Under the pieces are notes generated by a model, which saw only the letters and a list, made by a program, of their open reading frames with translations, made no database searches and had not been told where the DNA came from. The position numbers were made by a program, and so were the translations under genes. 64,000 nucleotides of DNA from assembly GCF_019739195.1 (NCBI RefSeq), contig NZ_JAHHDS010000003.1, forward strand, positions 930,001-994,000. Direction: 5' to 3'. This document shows positions 43,997 to 52,927 of the stretch, piece after piece; within the stretch, counting starts at the first letter, position 1; each line of letters begins with the position of its first letter. Source of the stretch: Microcella sp. (GTDB lineage Bacteria > Actinomycetota > Actinomycetes > Actinomycetales > Microbacteriaceae).

Positions 43997-44202
43997 GTCG
44001 ACCTCCCAGTCGAGTAGATACTGCGGCCCTGCACCTCAAGGCCCGCAACACCTAAGCACAGGCCGAAGATGCGCACCCACCCCTTGTCACGGCACCAGCA
44101 TGCGTGCTATTGCACATGTAGTACCCCCCGAATGGGGGTCAGAATGCGCTACGCTCGCCACTGCCGCTGGGCGGTCACTGAATACGTCGTGAGGGGAACG
44201 GC

Positions 44203-44508
44203 ATGGGGATACTGCGCTACCAAAACGAAGAGTTTTCGTTCGACGACCGGATGCTCGCGCATCTGCAGATCGTCATCAGCACCAAGCTTCGACGCTCTGA
44301 GAACTTCTTTTTGTCGTGGGCGGTGCCCGTCGAGGGCGGTGGCGGGCGCCACGCGCTGTGGATCGACAACGGCGTGCCGGTGCACATCACCTACTCGGGT
44401 TCGCGCGCACCTCAGATCAACCGTGAGTGGATCGAATCGCTCATCCTCTCGTCTGCTACGGGCGGAGTGCACATCACCGACGACCCCCCAGTGGCCTCAG
44501 TGGAGTGA
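44203..44508 (+). CDS. Second DUF7882-family small protein
   Basis: 101 residues, homologous to the protein at 43103: MGILRYQNEEFSFDDRMLAH, LRRSENFFLSW, INREWIESLILSS. Strong GAGGGGA ribosome site. It is followed after 113 bases by a small partner gene, as in the first module, but without overlap. The similarity of both genes to the first pair suggests duplication of a two-gene unit. Confidence 0.82.
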   Translation: MGILRYQNEEFSFDDRMLAHLQIVISTKLRRSENFFLSWAVPVEGGGGRHALWIDNGVPVHITYSGSRAPQINREWIESLILSSATGGVHITDDPPVASVE

Positions 44509-44621
44509 CCCGCGAGCGCCGCAGCTTCGATCGGTGTAGTCGCTGAAGACGGTAAGCGCAAGGCCTGGTTCTGCGCGAGGGTGCGGGCGTAGCGTGAAGG
44601 CCTACCGAGGAGGCCTGCTTG

Positions 44622-44882
44622 ATGACGAGTTCCACGATCCTGACGATCAACCATCAGCACATTCCGCTCGCAGATGATGTTGAGGTAGATGACCTCATCA
44701 AGGCGGTCGTCTCGGCTGTGCACGACGGCGGAGGTTTCGTGCACATCATCGGCCGGCATGGTGACCAGTACGACGTGCTGGTCACGGCCGCGACCCCGGT
44801 CATGGTTCGTCACGGCTCCGCGGCCTTCGAATCGAGTGGCACGGGTGGCCCGTGGATCACGAGCATCGATCTCGATATGTGA
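44622..44882 (+). CDS. Second small partner protein
   Basis: 86 residues from the ATG at 44622, with GAGGAGG eight bases upstream (a TTG at 44619 is also possible). ILTINHQHIPLADDVEVDDL and then GGGFVHIIGRHGDQYDVLVT follow the same two-part layout as the partner at 43420, though similarity is low. Function unknown; probably a diverged copy of the same small family. Confidence 0.7.
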   Translation: MTSSTILTINHQHIPLADDVEVDDLIKAVVSAVHDGGGFVHIIGRHGDQYDVLVTAATPVMVRHGSAAFESSGTGGPWITSIDLDM

Positions 44883-44921
44883 CTCGACATTCGGCGGCCG
44901 ACGGGCCGGGCGCCGAATGCC

Positions 44922-46190
44922 TTACCGCACCGAGCGAATCGGCAGCACAGCGAGAGCGCCCAACACACTCAAGACGATCGCCGCCGGAAACAGCCCCGCA
45001 AATCCGAAGGTCAGCACGACCGCACCCGCGAGCGCGGGCGCGACGGTCTGCGGCAGCGTGGCGGCGATGTTGACGACGCCGAGGTCTTTCGCGTGCGCAT
45101 GCGAGTCGGGCAGCACTTGCGAGACGAGCGCGGTGTCGCCGGCCTGGAACGCACCGAAACCGAAGCCTGAGATGAGCGCGAAGACGATCATGCCCTCGAA
45201 CGTCGGCCAGATCCATGGCACCACCTGCGCCAGGCCGACAATCAGTGCCGAGGCCACGACGAAGGGCTTGCGGCGCCCGACGCGATCGGACCACGGACCA
45301 GAAATGATGATCGCCAGCACGAGCGTCGGCAATGCGGCGGCCGAGACGAGCGGCAGAAGTGCGACCGCTTCGTCGCCGAGCCCGATGTAGTCCTGCAGCA
45401 GATACAACTGATAGGCGACGATCAAGAAGTAGCCCGTGTAGAGCAGCAGTCGACCGGTAAACGCCCAGAAGAAGTCGGGGTGCGCGATCGGGTTGACCCA
45501 GAAGGTCATGGCGAAGTCGCGCAGGCGGAAGGGCGGTCGCGGTTCACCGCGGTTGTCACGCGGACCGGTGAACACGGCGAACAGCGTCAGCAGCACGACC
45601 GAGAGGCCGGCAAGGGTGAGGTAGGCCCCAGGAATGCTGCCCGAGAGCACGGAGGCGAGAATCACGCCGCCGAGCGACCCGACCATCGTCATCGCACCGA
45701 TCATGGCGGCGAAACTGCCGCGCACCGACTCGGGCACGCGATCGGGCAGCATCGCCGAGAAGGGGCCCTGCACGACGTTGAACGAGAGCTGCACGAGGGT
45801 CCAGCACAGGGCGACCATGAGAATGCTGCTCGACAGCCCGAGTGCGACGAGTGCGAGCCCGCCGAACAGGGCGCCGCCCACGATGTAGGGCGCTCGGCTG
45901 CCGAAGCGGCTGCGCGTGCGGTCGCTGATCGTGCCGGCGACGGGCTGCATGATCATCGCGGCGAGTGCGCCGATCGTCGTGACGATCGCCAGGTTGGCAA
46001 CTTTGTTCACAGGGTCGAGCTGCTCGACCTGCAACGGCAGCAGCACGGTCGGAATGGCGCCCCACAAGATGAAGATGCCGAGCGTGCCGGGCATGAACCA
46101 CAGCAGCAGACTGCGCAGCGGCCCCTGGATGCGCACACGCTCGGTCACGATCGACTCAACGACGGCGGGCTCGGGTGACGTCGTCGACAT
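44922..46190 (-). CDS. MFS transporter (sugar/drug type)
   Basis: 422 residues with 12 helices; DRTRSRFGSRAPYIVGG after helix 2 and PWSDRVGRRKPFVVASA in the second half are the paired MFS loops and resemble GPH/SLC45-type sugar transporters. The divergent neighbour is a GH3 beta-glucosidase, which suggests uptake of a beta-glucoside or its products. GAGAGGA precedes the ATG. Confidence 0.85.
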   Translation of the reverse strand: MSTTSPEPAVVESIVTERVRIQGPLRSLLLWFMPGTLGIFILWGAIPTVLLPLQVEQLDPVNKVANLAIVTTIGALAAMIMQPVAGTISDRTRSRFGSRAPYIVGGALFGGLALVALGLSSSILMVALCWTLVQLSFNVVQGPFSAMLPDRVPESVRGSFAAMIGAMTMVGSLGGVILASVLSGSIPGAYLTLAGLSVVLLTLFAVFTGPRDNRGEPRPPFRLRDFAMTFWVNPIAHPDFFWAFTGRLLLYTGYFLIVAYQLYLLQDYIGLGDEAVALLPLVSAAALPTLVLAIIISGPWSDRVGRRKPFVVASALIVGLAQVVPWIWPTFEGMIVFALISGFGFGAFQAGDTALVSQVLPDSHAHAKDLGVVNIAATLPQTVAPALAGAVVLTFGFAGLFPAAIVLSVLGALAVLPIRSVR

Positions 46191-46288
46191 CGCGGGTTCC
46201 TCTCACGGCACCCGCGACCCCGGGCCTCGTTGCACCGGCGGCTGGTGTGCCGAGCACAGCGTACGACGAGTCGGCCCGGGGCATGACA

Positions 46289-46294
46289 TAGCCT
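46289..46294 (+). promoter_or_regulatory. -10 box of leaderless GH3 gene
   Basis: TAGCCT, seven bases before the GTG at 46302. Confidence 0.5.
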
Positions 46295-46301
46295 CGACCT
46301 C

Positions 46302-48689
46302 GTGAACGAACGCCGTGCTGCTGACGCCTCTGATCTCACCGTCGACGAGCAACTCTCGCTGCTCTCAGGTGCCGATTTCTGGCGCACGCGCGCACTGCCT
46401 GAGCACAGCATCCCGAGCGCGATGCTCGCTGACGGGCCACACGGGCTGCGCGCTCAGCTCGAGGCGACCGACCACTTGGGTCTCGCGAGCAGTGTGGCTT
46501 CGACGTGCTTTCCACCGGCGGCGACGCTCGCGAGCAGCTGGAACGAGCAGCTCGTGCACGAGGTCGGCGAGGCGGTCGGCCGTGAGGCACGCGCCCTCGG
46601 TGTCGGCGTCGTGCTCGGCCCTGGCATCAACATCAAGCGGCACCCCCTGTGCGGCCGCAACTTCGAGTACTACAGCGAAGACCCGCTGCTGAGCGGGCGC
46701 TTGGCGGCGAGTGCGGTGGCGGGCATCCAGAGCACGGGCGTCGGGGCGTGCCTCAAGCACTTCGCCGTCAACAATCAAGAGCACCGGCGCTTCGTGATCG
46801 ACGCGATCGTCGACGAGCGCACACTGCGCGAGCTCTACCTGCGGGGCTTCGAGCACGCGGTGCGGCACAGCGCGCCGCGCATGGTCATGGCCGCCTACAA
46901 CCGCATCAACGGCGACCACGCGACCGAAGCTCGCTGGCTGCTGAGCGACATTCTGCGCGAGCAGTGGGGCTTCGACGGGGTCGTCGTGAGCGACTGGGGT
47001 GCCACGGCGAACCGACCTGCGGCCGTCACTGCGGGCATGGATCTCGAGATGCCCGGCGGCGCCGGTACCGAACCCGCGCTGCGCGCCGCGCTCGCCGACG
47101 GCACGCTCGACCCCGCGCACGTCGCGCTCTCGGCGCAGCGGGTGATCGACCTCGCGGTGCAGGCTCAGGATGCTGCTGCCGAGCCCGCGCCGACGATGGC
47201 CGAGCTGCTCGAGTCGCATGACGCGCTCGCGCGCCGCGCGGCGGCGTCGAGCTCGGTCGTGCTCACGAACGACGGGATTCTGCCTCTCACGCCCGGCACC
47301 CGCGTCGCGCTCATCGGCGCGTTCGCCGAGGCGCCGCGCTACCAGGGCAGCGGCAGCTCGCTCGTGACGCCGACGCGATTGACGACCGCGCGCGAGGCGC
47401 TCGAGGCCGCGGGGTTCGAGGTGACCTACTCTCCCGGCTACGAGCCCGTGCGCTCAGCCCTGACTCCGATGCTCGCAGCCGAGGCGGTTGAGATCGCGCG
47501 CGACGCCGACGTTGCCATCGTCATGGTCGGGCTGCCCGGCATTGCCGAGAGCGAGGGCTTCGACCGCGAGACGCTGGCACTTCCGGCGCAGCACGACGCC
47601 CTCGTCGAGGCGGTCGCCGCGGTGAATCCGCGCACAGTCGTCGCGCTGAGCGTCGGCGCCCCCGTGCTGCTGCCGTGGCGCGACGGCGTCGCCGCCATCG
47701 TGCTGAGCTACCTAGGGGGCCAGGCGAGCGGCGGAGCCCTCGCCGACGCGCTCCTCGGGGTCGTCGAGCCGGCCGGGCGCCTCGCCGAGACGTGGCCCGC
47801 GGCCCAGAGCGACGTCGCGGCAGACCCCTACTTTCCGGGCGGCCTCGCGCAGGTGCACTATCGCGAGGGGCTTTTCGTCGGGTACCGGCATGCGACCACC
47901 GTCGGGGTCGCCCCGGCGTTCGCGTTCGGGCACGGCCTCGGCTACGGCTCGAGCGAGTGGGGGGCGGCGAGCGCGAGCTCAGCATCCGTCGCCGCGGGCG
48001 GCAGCGTGACCATCTCGGTCGCCGTGACCAACACGGGCGACCGCACCCGCCATGAGCTCGTGCAGGTCTACGCACACGACCGCTCGGGCGTCGTACTGCG
48101 GCCCCGTCGTGAGCTCGTCGGCTTCGCACGCAGCTCACTCGAGCCCGGCGAGACCCGCGCCGTCGCGATCGAGGTCGCCGCTGACGCTCTGCGCTTCTGG
48201 GATGCGCGGGCGCGCGACTGGGCGCTGCCGCGCGGCAGCGTCACCTTCGAGGTCGCGCGGTCGAGCGAGCAGATCGAGTCGGTGGTCGAGGTGCGGGTCG
48301 ATGGCGACGCCCTCGACTCTGTCGAGCCGCCGCACACTGCCGCGATCGCCGCAACCGACGAGCAGTGGGCGCATCGGCTCGGCCGAACGATTCCCGCACC
48401 CCGACCCGCGAAGCCCTTCACACGAGAGTCGACGGTCGGTGACATCGCTCACACGCTCACCGGTCGTGCGCTCGCGGCCGCCATCGCGCGCATGATGCCC
48501 GTGAGCGACGACGACAAGGACGACCCCGCGTCACGAGAGCTCATCGAGCGCACCGTCGCCGAGCTGCCCCTGCGCGGGCTCGCCCAGATGTCGCAGGGTC
48601 GCGTCTCGTGGAAGACGGTGGATGCTGTGGTCGCGTTCGCGAACGGACACCCCGTCGCGGGCCTCCGTGCCCTGCTGCGCCGCGGCTAG
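46302..48689 (+). CDS. Glycoside hydrolase family 3 beta-glucosidase
   Basis: 795 residues. GH3 N-domain (1-300) with the nucleophile Asp231 in VVVSDWGA and KHFAVNNQEHRR; GH3 C-domain (about 330-530); Fn3-like domain (about 560-650: TRHELVQVYAHD). It has no signal peptide, so it works in the cytoplasm on an imported glucoside. The last 130 residues are unlike typical GH3 enzymes and may be an extra helical tail. Leaderless GTG start. The stop TAG overlaps the opposing PotC stop in CTAG. Confidence 0.92.
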   Translation: MNERRAADASDLTVDEQLSLLSGADFWRTRALPEHSIPSAMLADGPHGLRAQLEATDHLGLASSVASTCFPPAATLASSWNEQLVHEVGEAVGREARALGVGVVLGPGINIKRHPLCGRNFEYYSEDPLLSGRLAASAVAGIQSTGVGACLKHFAVNNQEHRRFVIDAIVDERTLRELYLRGFEHAVRHSAPRMVMAAYNRINGDHATEARWLLSDILREQWGFDGVVVSDWGATANRPAAVTAGMDLEMPGGAGTEPALRAALADGTLDPAHVALSAQRVIDLAVQAQDAAAEPAPTMAELLESHDALARRAAASSSVVLTNDGILPLTPGTRVALIGAFAEAPRYQGSGSSLVTPTRLTTAREALEAAGFEVTYSPGYEPVRSALTPMLAAEAVEIARDADVAIVMVGLPGIAESEGFDRETLALPAQHDALVEAVAAVNPRTVVALSVGAPVLLPWRDGVAAIVLSYLGGQASGGALADALLGVVEPAGRLAETWPAAQSDVAADPYFPGGLAQVHYREGLFVGYRHATTVGVAPAFAFGHGLGYGSSEWGAASASSASVAAGGSVTISVAVTNTGDRTRHELVQVYAHDRSGVVLRPRRELVGFARSSLEPGETRAVAIEVAADALRFWDARARDWALPRGSVTFEVARSSEQIESVVEVRVDGDALDSVEPPHTAAIAATDEQWAHRLGRTIPAPRPAKPFTRESTVGDIAHTLTGRALAAAIARMMPVSDDDKDDPASRELIERTVAELPLRGLAQMSQGRVSWKTVDAVVAFANGHPVAGLRALLRRG

Positions 48690-49498
48690 CGCTCGTCTTC
48701 TTCGGCCCGTGAGAGGCGCTGCGAGACGTAGACCGGAATGAACGACAGCAGAATGAGCACGGTCGCGATCACGTTGACCTGCGTCGCCTCATTGGGGCGC
48801 GCCATCTGGTTGAACATCCAGAGTGGCAGCGTGTCGACACCAGCGGGGGCCGTGAAGATCGTCACGACAATCTCGTCGAAGCTCAGCGCGAAGGCGAGCA
48901 GGCCGCCGGCTACAAACGCGGTACGAAACTGCGGAAACGTGACGAGCCGAAAGGTCTGCCACAGGCTCGCTCCGAGGTCCATCGAGGCCTCTTGCATGCT
49001 CGGGTTCATGCGCCGCAACCGCGCGAACACGTTGTTGAAGACCATGACGATGCAGAACGTGGCGTGCGCGATGATCATGCCGAAATAGCCCACCTGAATA
49101 CCGATGGGCTCAAGCACGTTGTTGAACGAGTTGCTGAAGGCCACGCCGGTGACCACGCCCGGCAGGGCGATCGGCAGCACGATGAGCAGGTTCACCGTGC
49201 TCTTGCCGAAGAAGTCGTAGCGCTGCAGAGCGAAGGCCGCCAGGGTGCCGAGCACGAGGGCGATCACCATGGCGCCCGTCGCGACGATCACCGAGTTGCG
49301 CACCGCCGCCCAGAGCGCCTCGTTCTGAAAGGCGCGCACCCACCAGTCGAACGTGAAACCGCTGATCGGCCAGTTGGCGATCGGCGCCACGTTGAACGAG
49401 TTGATGATGACGAGGAAGAGCGGCGTGTACATAAAGACGAGCACGATCGCGACGATTGCGCCGAAGGCGACTTTCGCGGGCCGGGTGAGTCTCAGCAT
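48686..49498 (-). CDS. potC: ABC transporter permease, PotC type
   Basis: 270 residues with six helices. The EAA-like loop (NPSMQEASMDLGASLWQTFR) binds the ATPase, and RLVTFPQFRTAFVAGGLLAF follows as in PotC. It is the second permease of a spermidine/putrescine-type importer with PotB, PotD and PotA upstream. The specificity could be another cation or opine. The ATG is seven bases after the PotB stop. Confidence 0.88.
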   Translation of the reverse strand: MLRLTRPAKVAFGAIVAIVLVFMYTPLFLVIINSFNVAPIANWPISGFTFDWWVRAFQNEALWAAVRNSVIVATGAMVIALVLGTLAAFALQRYDFFGKSTVNLLIVLPIALPGVVTGVAFSNSFNNVLEPIGIQVGYFGMIIAHATFCIVMVFNNVFARLRRMNPSMQEASMDLGASLWQTFRLVTFPQFRTAFVAGGLLAFALSFDEIVVTIFTAPAGVDTLPLWMFNQMARPNEATQVNVIATVLILLSFIPVYVSQRLSRAEEDER

Positions 49499-49505
49499 GA
49501 GCGCG

Positions 49506-50420
49506 TCACATTCTCTCGAGGGCGCCGGTGCGCCGCGTGACCAGCAGGTAGATGACGACGAAGGCGATCGGGATGACCGAGAACGCTGCCGCGACGGGTG
49601 GGTTCAAGTTGATGTTCGAGGCGATGATGCTGCCGATCATCTGCGCGTTTGCGCCGCCCACGAAGCGAGCGACGATGTAGTCGCCGAGGCTGAGCGAAAA
49701 GGTGAAGACGCTGCCGGCGATGAGGGCGGGCCAGAGCAGGGGCAGCACGACGGTGCGGATCGTCGTGAACCCTCGAGCGCCGAGGTCTGCAGAGGCGTCG
49801 AAGAGGTTTACCGGTATCTGACGAATGGCCGTGTAGACCGGCAGCGCCATGTACGGGAACCAGAGATAGGTCAGGGTGAGAATCACAGTCGGGATGCTGA
49901 AGCCGGGCCCGCTGATGCCGAACGGCGCCATCAGCCAATTGAAGAGACCCTCTTCGGTGAAAGTGATGCGCATCGCGAGAATCTTGACGAGATAGCCCGC
50001 CCAGAGCGGCAGCGTGATGGCCACGGCGAGCACGGCCCGCACCCACGGCGAGGCGAGCTTAGCCATGAAGATGCCGAGCGGAATCGCGAAGAGCGCGCTC
50101 AGCAGAGTGACCGACAGGGCGATGCCGAGCGTGCGCAGGGAGGTGTTGATGTAGGCAGGTTCGCTGAACACGAGAATGAAGTTGTCAAGAGTGAAGCCCG
50201 GAATCACCTTTGAGGTGAACGAGTCGATGTACCAGAAGGCCGTGACGAGCAGCAGTGCGAGCGACACAATGTAGAGGCCGACGAGCCAGGTCAGCGGGAG
50301 GCTCAGCAGACCGACGAGTCGCATCCAGCGGTGCCGGTAGAGCAGCGTCGAGACGGGCTTGCTCGTCGGCACCGGTCGCGGTGCCGGTGACGTCGTCGCC
50401 GAGGTCGAGATCGCGGTCAC
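49506..50420 (-). CDS. potB: ABC transporter permease, PotB type
   Basis: 304 residues. Six helices and the EAA loop INLFDASADLGARGF-like segment (PVNLFDASADLGARGFTTI) place it with PotB/PotH. I chose the GTG at 50420 over the ATG at 50426 because GAAGGA is five bases before the GTG but adjacent to the ATG. It forms the membrane channel with PotC; PotD is 81 bases upstream. Confidence 0.87.
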   Translation of the reverse strand: MTAISTSATTSPAPRPVPTSKPVSTLLYRHRWMRLVGLLSLPLTWLVGLYIVSLALLLVTAFWYIDSFTSKVIPGFTLDNFILVFSEPAYINTSLRTLGIALSVTLLSALFAIPLGIFMAKLASPWVRAVLAVAITLPLWAGYLVKILAMRITFTEEGLFNWLMAPFGISGPGFSIPTVILTLTYLWFPYMALPVYTAIRQIPVNLFDASADLGARGFTTIRTVVLPLLWPALIAGSVFTFSLSLGDYIVARFVGGANAQMIGSIIASNINLNPPVAAAFSVIPIAFVVIYLLVTRRTGALERM

Positions 50421-50501
50421 GGTCATCCTTCGTGGCAGAGATTCAGATCGAGGTGGTGCGGTGGGGCGAGACGGTCAGCCTCGCCCCACCGCGGTCAAGA
50501 G

Positions 50502-51680
50502 CTAGCCCTTGACGGTTGCCCAGGCGTTGGTCCAGTCCTGGAACGAGGTGCACTGCACCTCGGTGCGGCCGTCGATGCACTGCTCGATCGGGGTGGTCCA
50601 GTACCAGACGTTCTCGAAGTACTCCTCGTTGAGAGCGTTGAACTCTTCACAGTGAGCAGCAGCTTCGTCGCTCGTCTCGCAAAACGCGCCGTTGGCGGGA
50701 GCCATGCCGAAGTTCATGGCGATGGCACCGTTGACGTCGGCCTGGCTGGTGTAATCCATCCAGAGGTACGCGCAGTTCGGCGAGTCAGACTCGCTCGAGA
50801 TCATCCACGCGTCAGACCAGCCGGTCGAGCCCTCCTGCGGCAGCGTGCCCTGCATGCGGTCGTCGGCCGTCAGCTTGCGCAGAATCTCCCACGAGGTGCC
50901 CGCGACGGTCGTGCCGCCGAGGAACGAGGTGATCTGTGCGACGGGGTCGGCCCAGTACTCGGCCACGATCTCGTTCTGCTGCTTCAGCAGGTCGACAGCC
51001 GCAGCGAGCTGGGTCTCGTCGAGCGCATAGGGGTTGGTGATGCCGAGCTCGGGCTGGTGGTACATGAGGTACACCGCGGCGTCGGCGATGTAGATCGGAG
51101 CGTCGTACGCTGTGATCTGGCCGGCGTAGGGGCTGTCGGCCTCCCACACGATGTCCCAGCTGGTCGGCGTCTCGGTGACGACGTCGGCGTTGTACTGCAG
51201 GATGTTCGCGCCGCGGCCGATCGGAACGCCGTAAACCTTGCCGTTGATCGTGTCGTACAGCTGACCCTGCATGCCTGGAACGATCTCGTCGCCGAAGTTC
51301 GGGAGGAGTTCGCGGTTGATCGGGGCGACATCGCCGCCAACGATGAGGCGCAGGCTCGCGTCACCCGAGGCCGACACGAGGTCGTAGTCGCCGGTGCGCA
51401 TGAGTTGAACCATCTCGTCGCTGGTGCCCGCCACGCGACGGTTGACGACGCATCCGGTCTCTTCGGTGAAGGTGTCGGCCCAGGCCGGCTCGACGAAGCC
51501 CGACCAGGCGACGATGTCGACCGAGCCCTCGGCGTCGCCGAGCGCCTCGAGCATGGGCACATCAGGAACATCAAAGACGAGCTCGCCCGAACCGTCTGTG
51601 CCGGTCGGGGTGGCGCACCCGGCCAGCAGCAGGGCTGCGGCCGCGGTCATGGCCGAGAGGGCCATCAACTGCTTTCTCAT
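50502..51680 (-). CDS. potD: Extracellular substrate-binding lipoprotein, PotD type
   Basis: 392 residues. A lipoprotein signal (MRKQLMALSAMTAAAALLLA, Cys22 after AG) anchors it outside the membrane. The periplasmic-binding fold has spermidine-binding-like segments (VNRRVAGTSDEMVQLM, YDLVSASGDASLRLI, IGRGANILQYN, YAGQITAYDAP). It captures a polyamine or similar ligand for PotABC. AAGGAG ribosome site. Six cysteines lie in the C-terminal half, unusual for PotD, and could form disulfides. Confidence 0.88.
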   Translation of the reverse strand: MRKQLMALSAMTAAAALLLAGCATPTGTDGSGELVFDVPDVPMLEALGDAEGSVDIVAWSGFVEPAWADTFTEETGCVVNRRVAGTSDEMVQLMRTGDYDLVSASGDASLRLIVGGDVAPINRELLPNFGDEIVPGMQGQLYDTINGKVYGVPIGRGANILQYNADVVTETPTSWDIVWEADSPYAGQITAYDAPIYIADAAVYLMYHQPELGITNPYALDETQLAAAVDLLKQQNEIVAEYWADPVAQITSFLGGTTVAGTSWEILRKLTADDRMQGTLPQEGSTGWSDAWMISSESDSPNCAYLWMDYTSQADVNGAIAMNFGMAPANGAFCETSDEAAAHCEEFNALNEEYFENVWYWTTPIEQCIDGRTEVQCTSFQDWTNAWATVKG

Positions 51681-51725
51681 GGTTTCTCCTTGGGATAGGG
51701 GTGTTGCGGGGTGTTGGTGCGTGGG

Positions 51726-52799
51726 TCAGGGCACGACGGCGGCGTGCTCGGTCACCCAGACCGCCCGCACGATGTCGCCGCGGTGGTAGGGCGCCGTGTC
51801 GTCGGGCGCGTGATCGTTGTGCCGCTCGGCGACGACGCGCAGCCCGTCGACGGTGTCGACGATGTACCGCGTGGTTGGGCCGGTGTAGACGGTCTCGACG
51901 ATCGTGCCGTCGACGCAGGTCTCGTGGGCGGCGGGCTCGGTGCGAGCATCCACCAGTCGAACACGTTCGGGGCGCACGCTCATCGCCTTCGGCACGCCCG
52001 TCAGTCGTTCGGCGTGGGCAGCGTCGATGAGGTTCGAGAGGCCCAAGAAGCCGGCCACGAAGGCCGTCTGCGGGTACTCGTAGACCTCGCGCGGCGTGCC
52101 GACCTGCTCGACGCGACCGTTGTTGAAGACCGCGATGCGGTCGCTGAGCGTCAGCGCCTCTTCTTGGTCGTGGGTCACGAAGATGAAGGTGATGCCGACC
52201 TCGCGCTGAATCTGCTTGAGCTCGATCTGCATCTGCTCGCGCAGTTGCTTGTCGAGCGCACCGAGCGGCTCGTCGAGCAGCAGCACGCGCGGCTGCAGAA
52301 TCAGGGCGCGCGCCAGGGCGATGCGCTGCCGCTGGCCGCCCGAGAGCTGGTGCGGCAAGCGGTCGGCGTGCTCGCTCAGCCGCACCTGGGCGAGGGCTTC
52401 GCTGACACGCTGACGCTGCTCAGCCTTGTCGACCTTGCGCACGCGCAGGCCGTAGCCCACGTTGTCGGCGATGGTCATGTGCGGGAAGAGCGCGTAGTCC
52501 TGGAAGACGGTGTTGACCGTGCGATCGAAGGGGGCCGCGTGAGTGACGTCGGCGCCGGCGATCGTGATCGATCCGCCGCTGGTCTCTTCGAAGCCGGCGA
52601 TGAGGCGCAGCACCGTTGTCTTGCCCGAGCCCGAGGGGCCGAGCATCGAGAAGAACTCGCCCGACTCGACGGTCAGGTTGAGGCTGTCGACCGCGACAGT
52701 GTCGCCGAAGCGCTTGGTGACGTCGGTCAGGTGCACGGCTCCCTGACCCTCATCGGGTGTGACGGCGCCGTACGTGGTCGACGCGGAAAGGTCTGACAT
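51726..52799 (-). CDS. potA: ABC transporter ATPase, PotA type
   Basis: 357 residues. Walker A LGPSGSGKTTVLRL, Q loop VFQDYALFPHMTI, signature LSGGQRQRIALARAL, Walker B LLLDEPLGALD, and a C-terminal TOBE domain. It powers import of the polyamine-type ligand. I chose the ATG at 52799 because GGAGGAG lies ten bases upstream; the ATG at 52823 has none. It is divergent from a GntR-type gene across an AT-rich spacer. Confidence 0.88.
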   Translation of the reverse strand: MSDLSASTTYGAVTPDEGQGAVHLTDVTKRFGDTVAVDSLNLTVESGEFFSMLGPSGSGKTTVLRLIAGFEETSGGSITIAGADVTHAAPFDRTVNTVFQDYALFPHMTIADNVGYGLRVRKVDKAEQRQRVSEALAQVRLSEHADRLPHQLSGGQRQRIALARALILQPRVLLLDEPLGALDKQLREQMQIELKQIQREVGITFIFVTHDQEEALTLSDRIAVFNNGRVEQVGTPREVYEYPQTAFVAGFLGLSNLIDAAHAERLTGVPKAMSVRPERVRLVDARTEPAAHETCVDGTIVETVYTGPTTRYIVDTVDGLRVVAERHNDHAPDDTAPYHRGDIVRAVWVTEHAAVVP

Positions 52800-52847
52800 T
52801 GCGGCGGCACTCCTCCGAGACATCGTTGTGGTCGGTGCGATAACTGT

Positions 52848-52860
52848 AAACGTATAGTTT
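52848..52860. promoter_or_regulatory. Putative GntR operator in potA/GntR spacer
   Basis: AAAC-GTATA-GTTT inverted repeat in the AT-rich part of the 128-base spacer; TATCGAT at 52894-52900 may be the -10 region for the GntR gene. Weak, but placed where a repressor of the importer would act. Confidence 0.35.
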
Positions 52861-52927
52861 CATATCTTTTGTTTCGATCGCGTAACGGCCGAGTATCGAT
52901 CACAGGTCGGTGCCCCAGAATGAGCCC

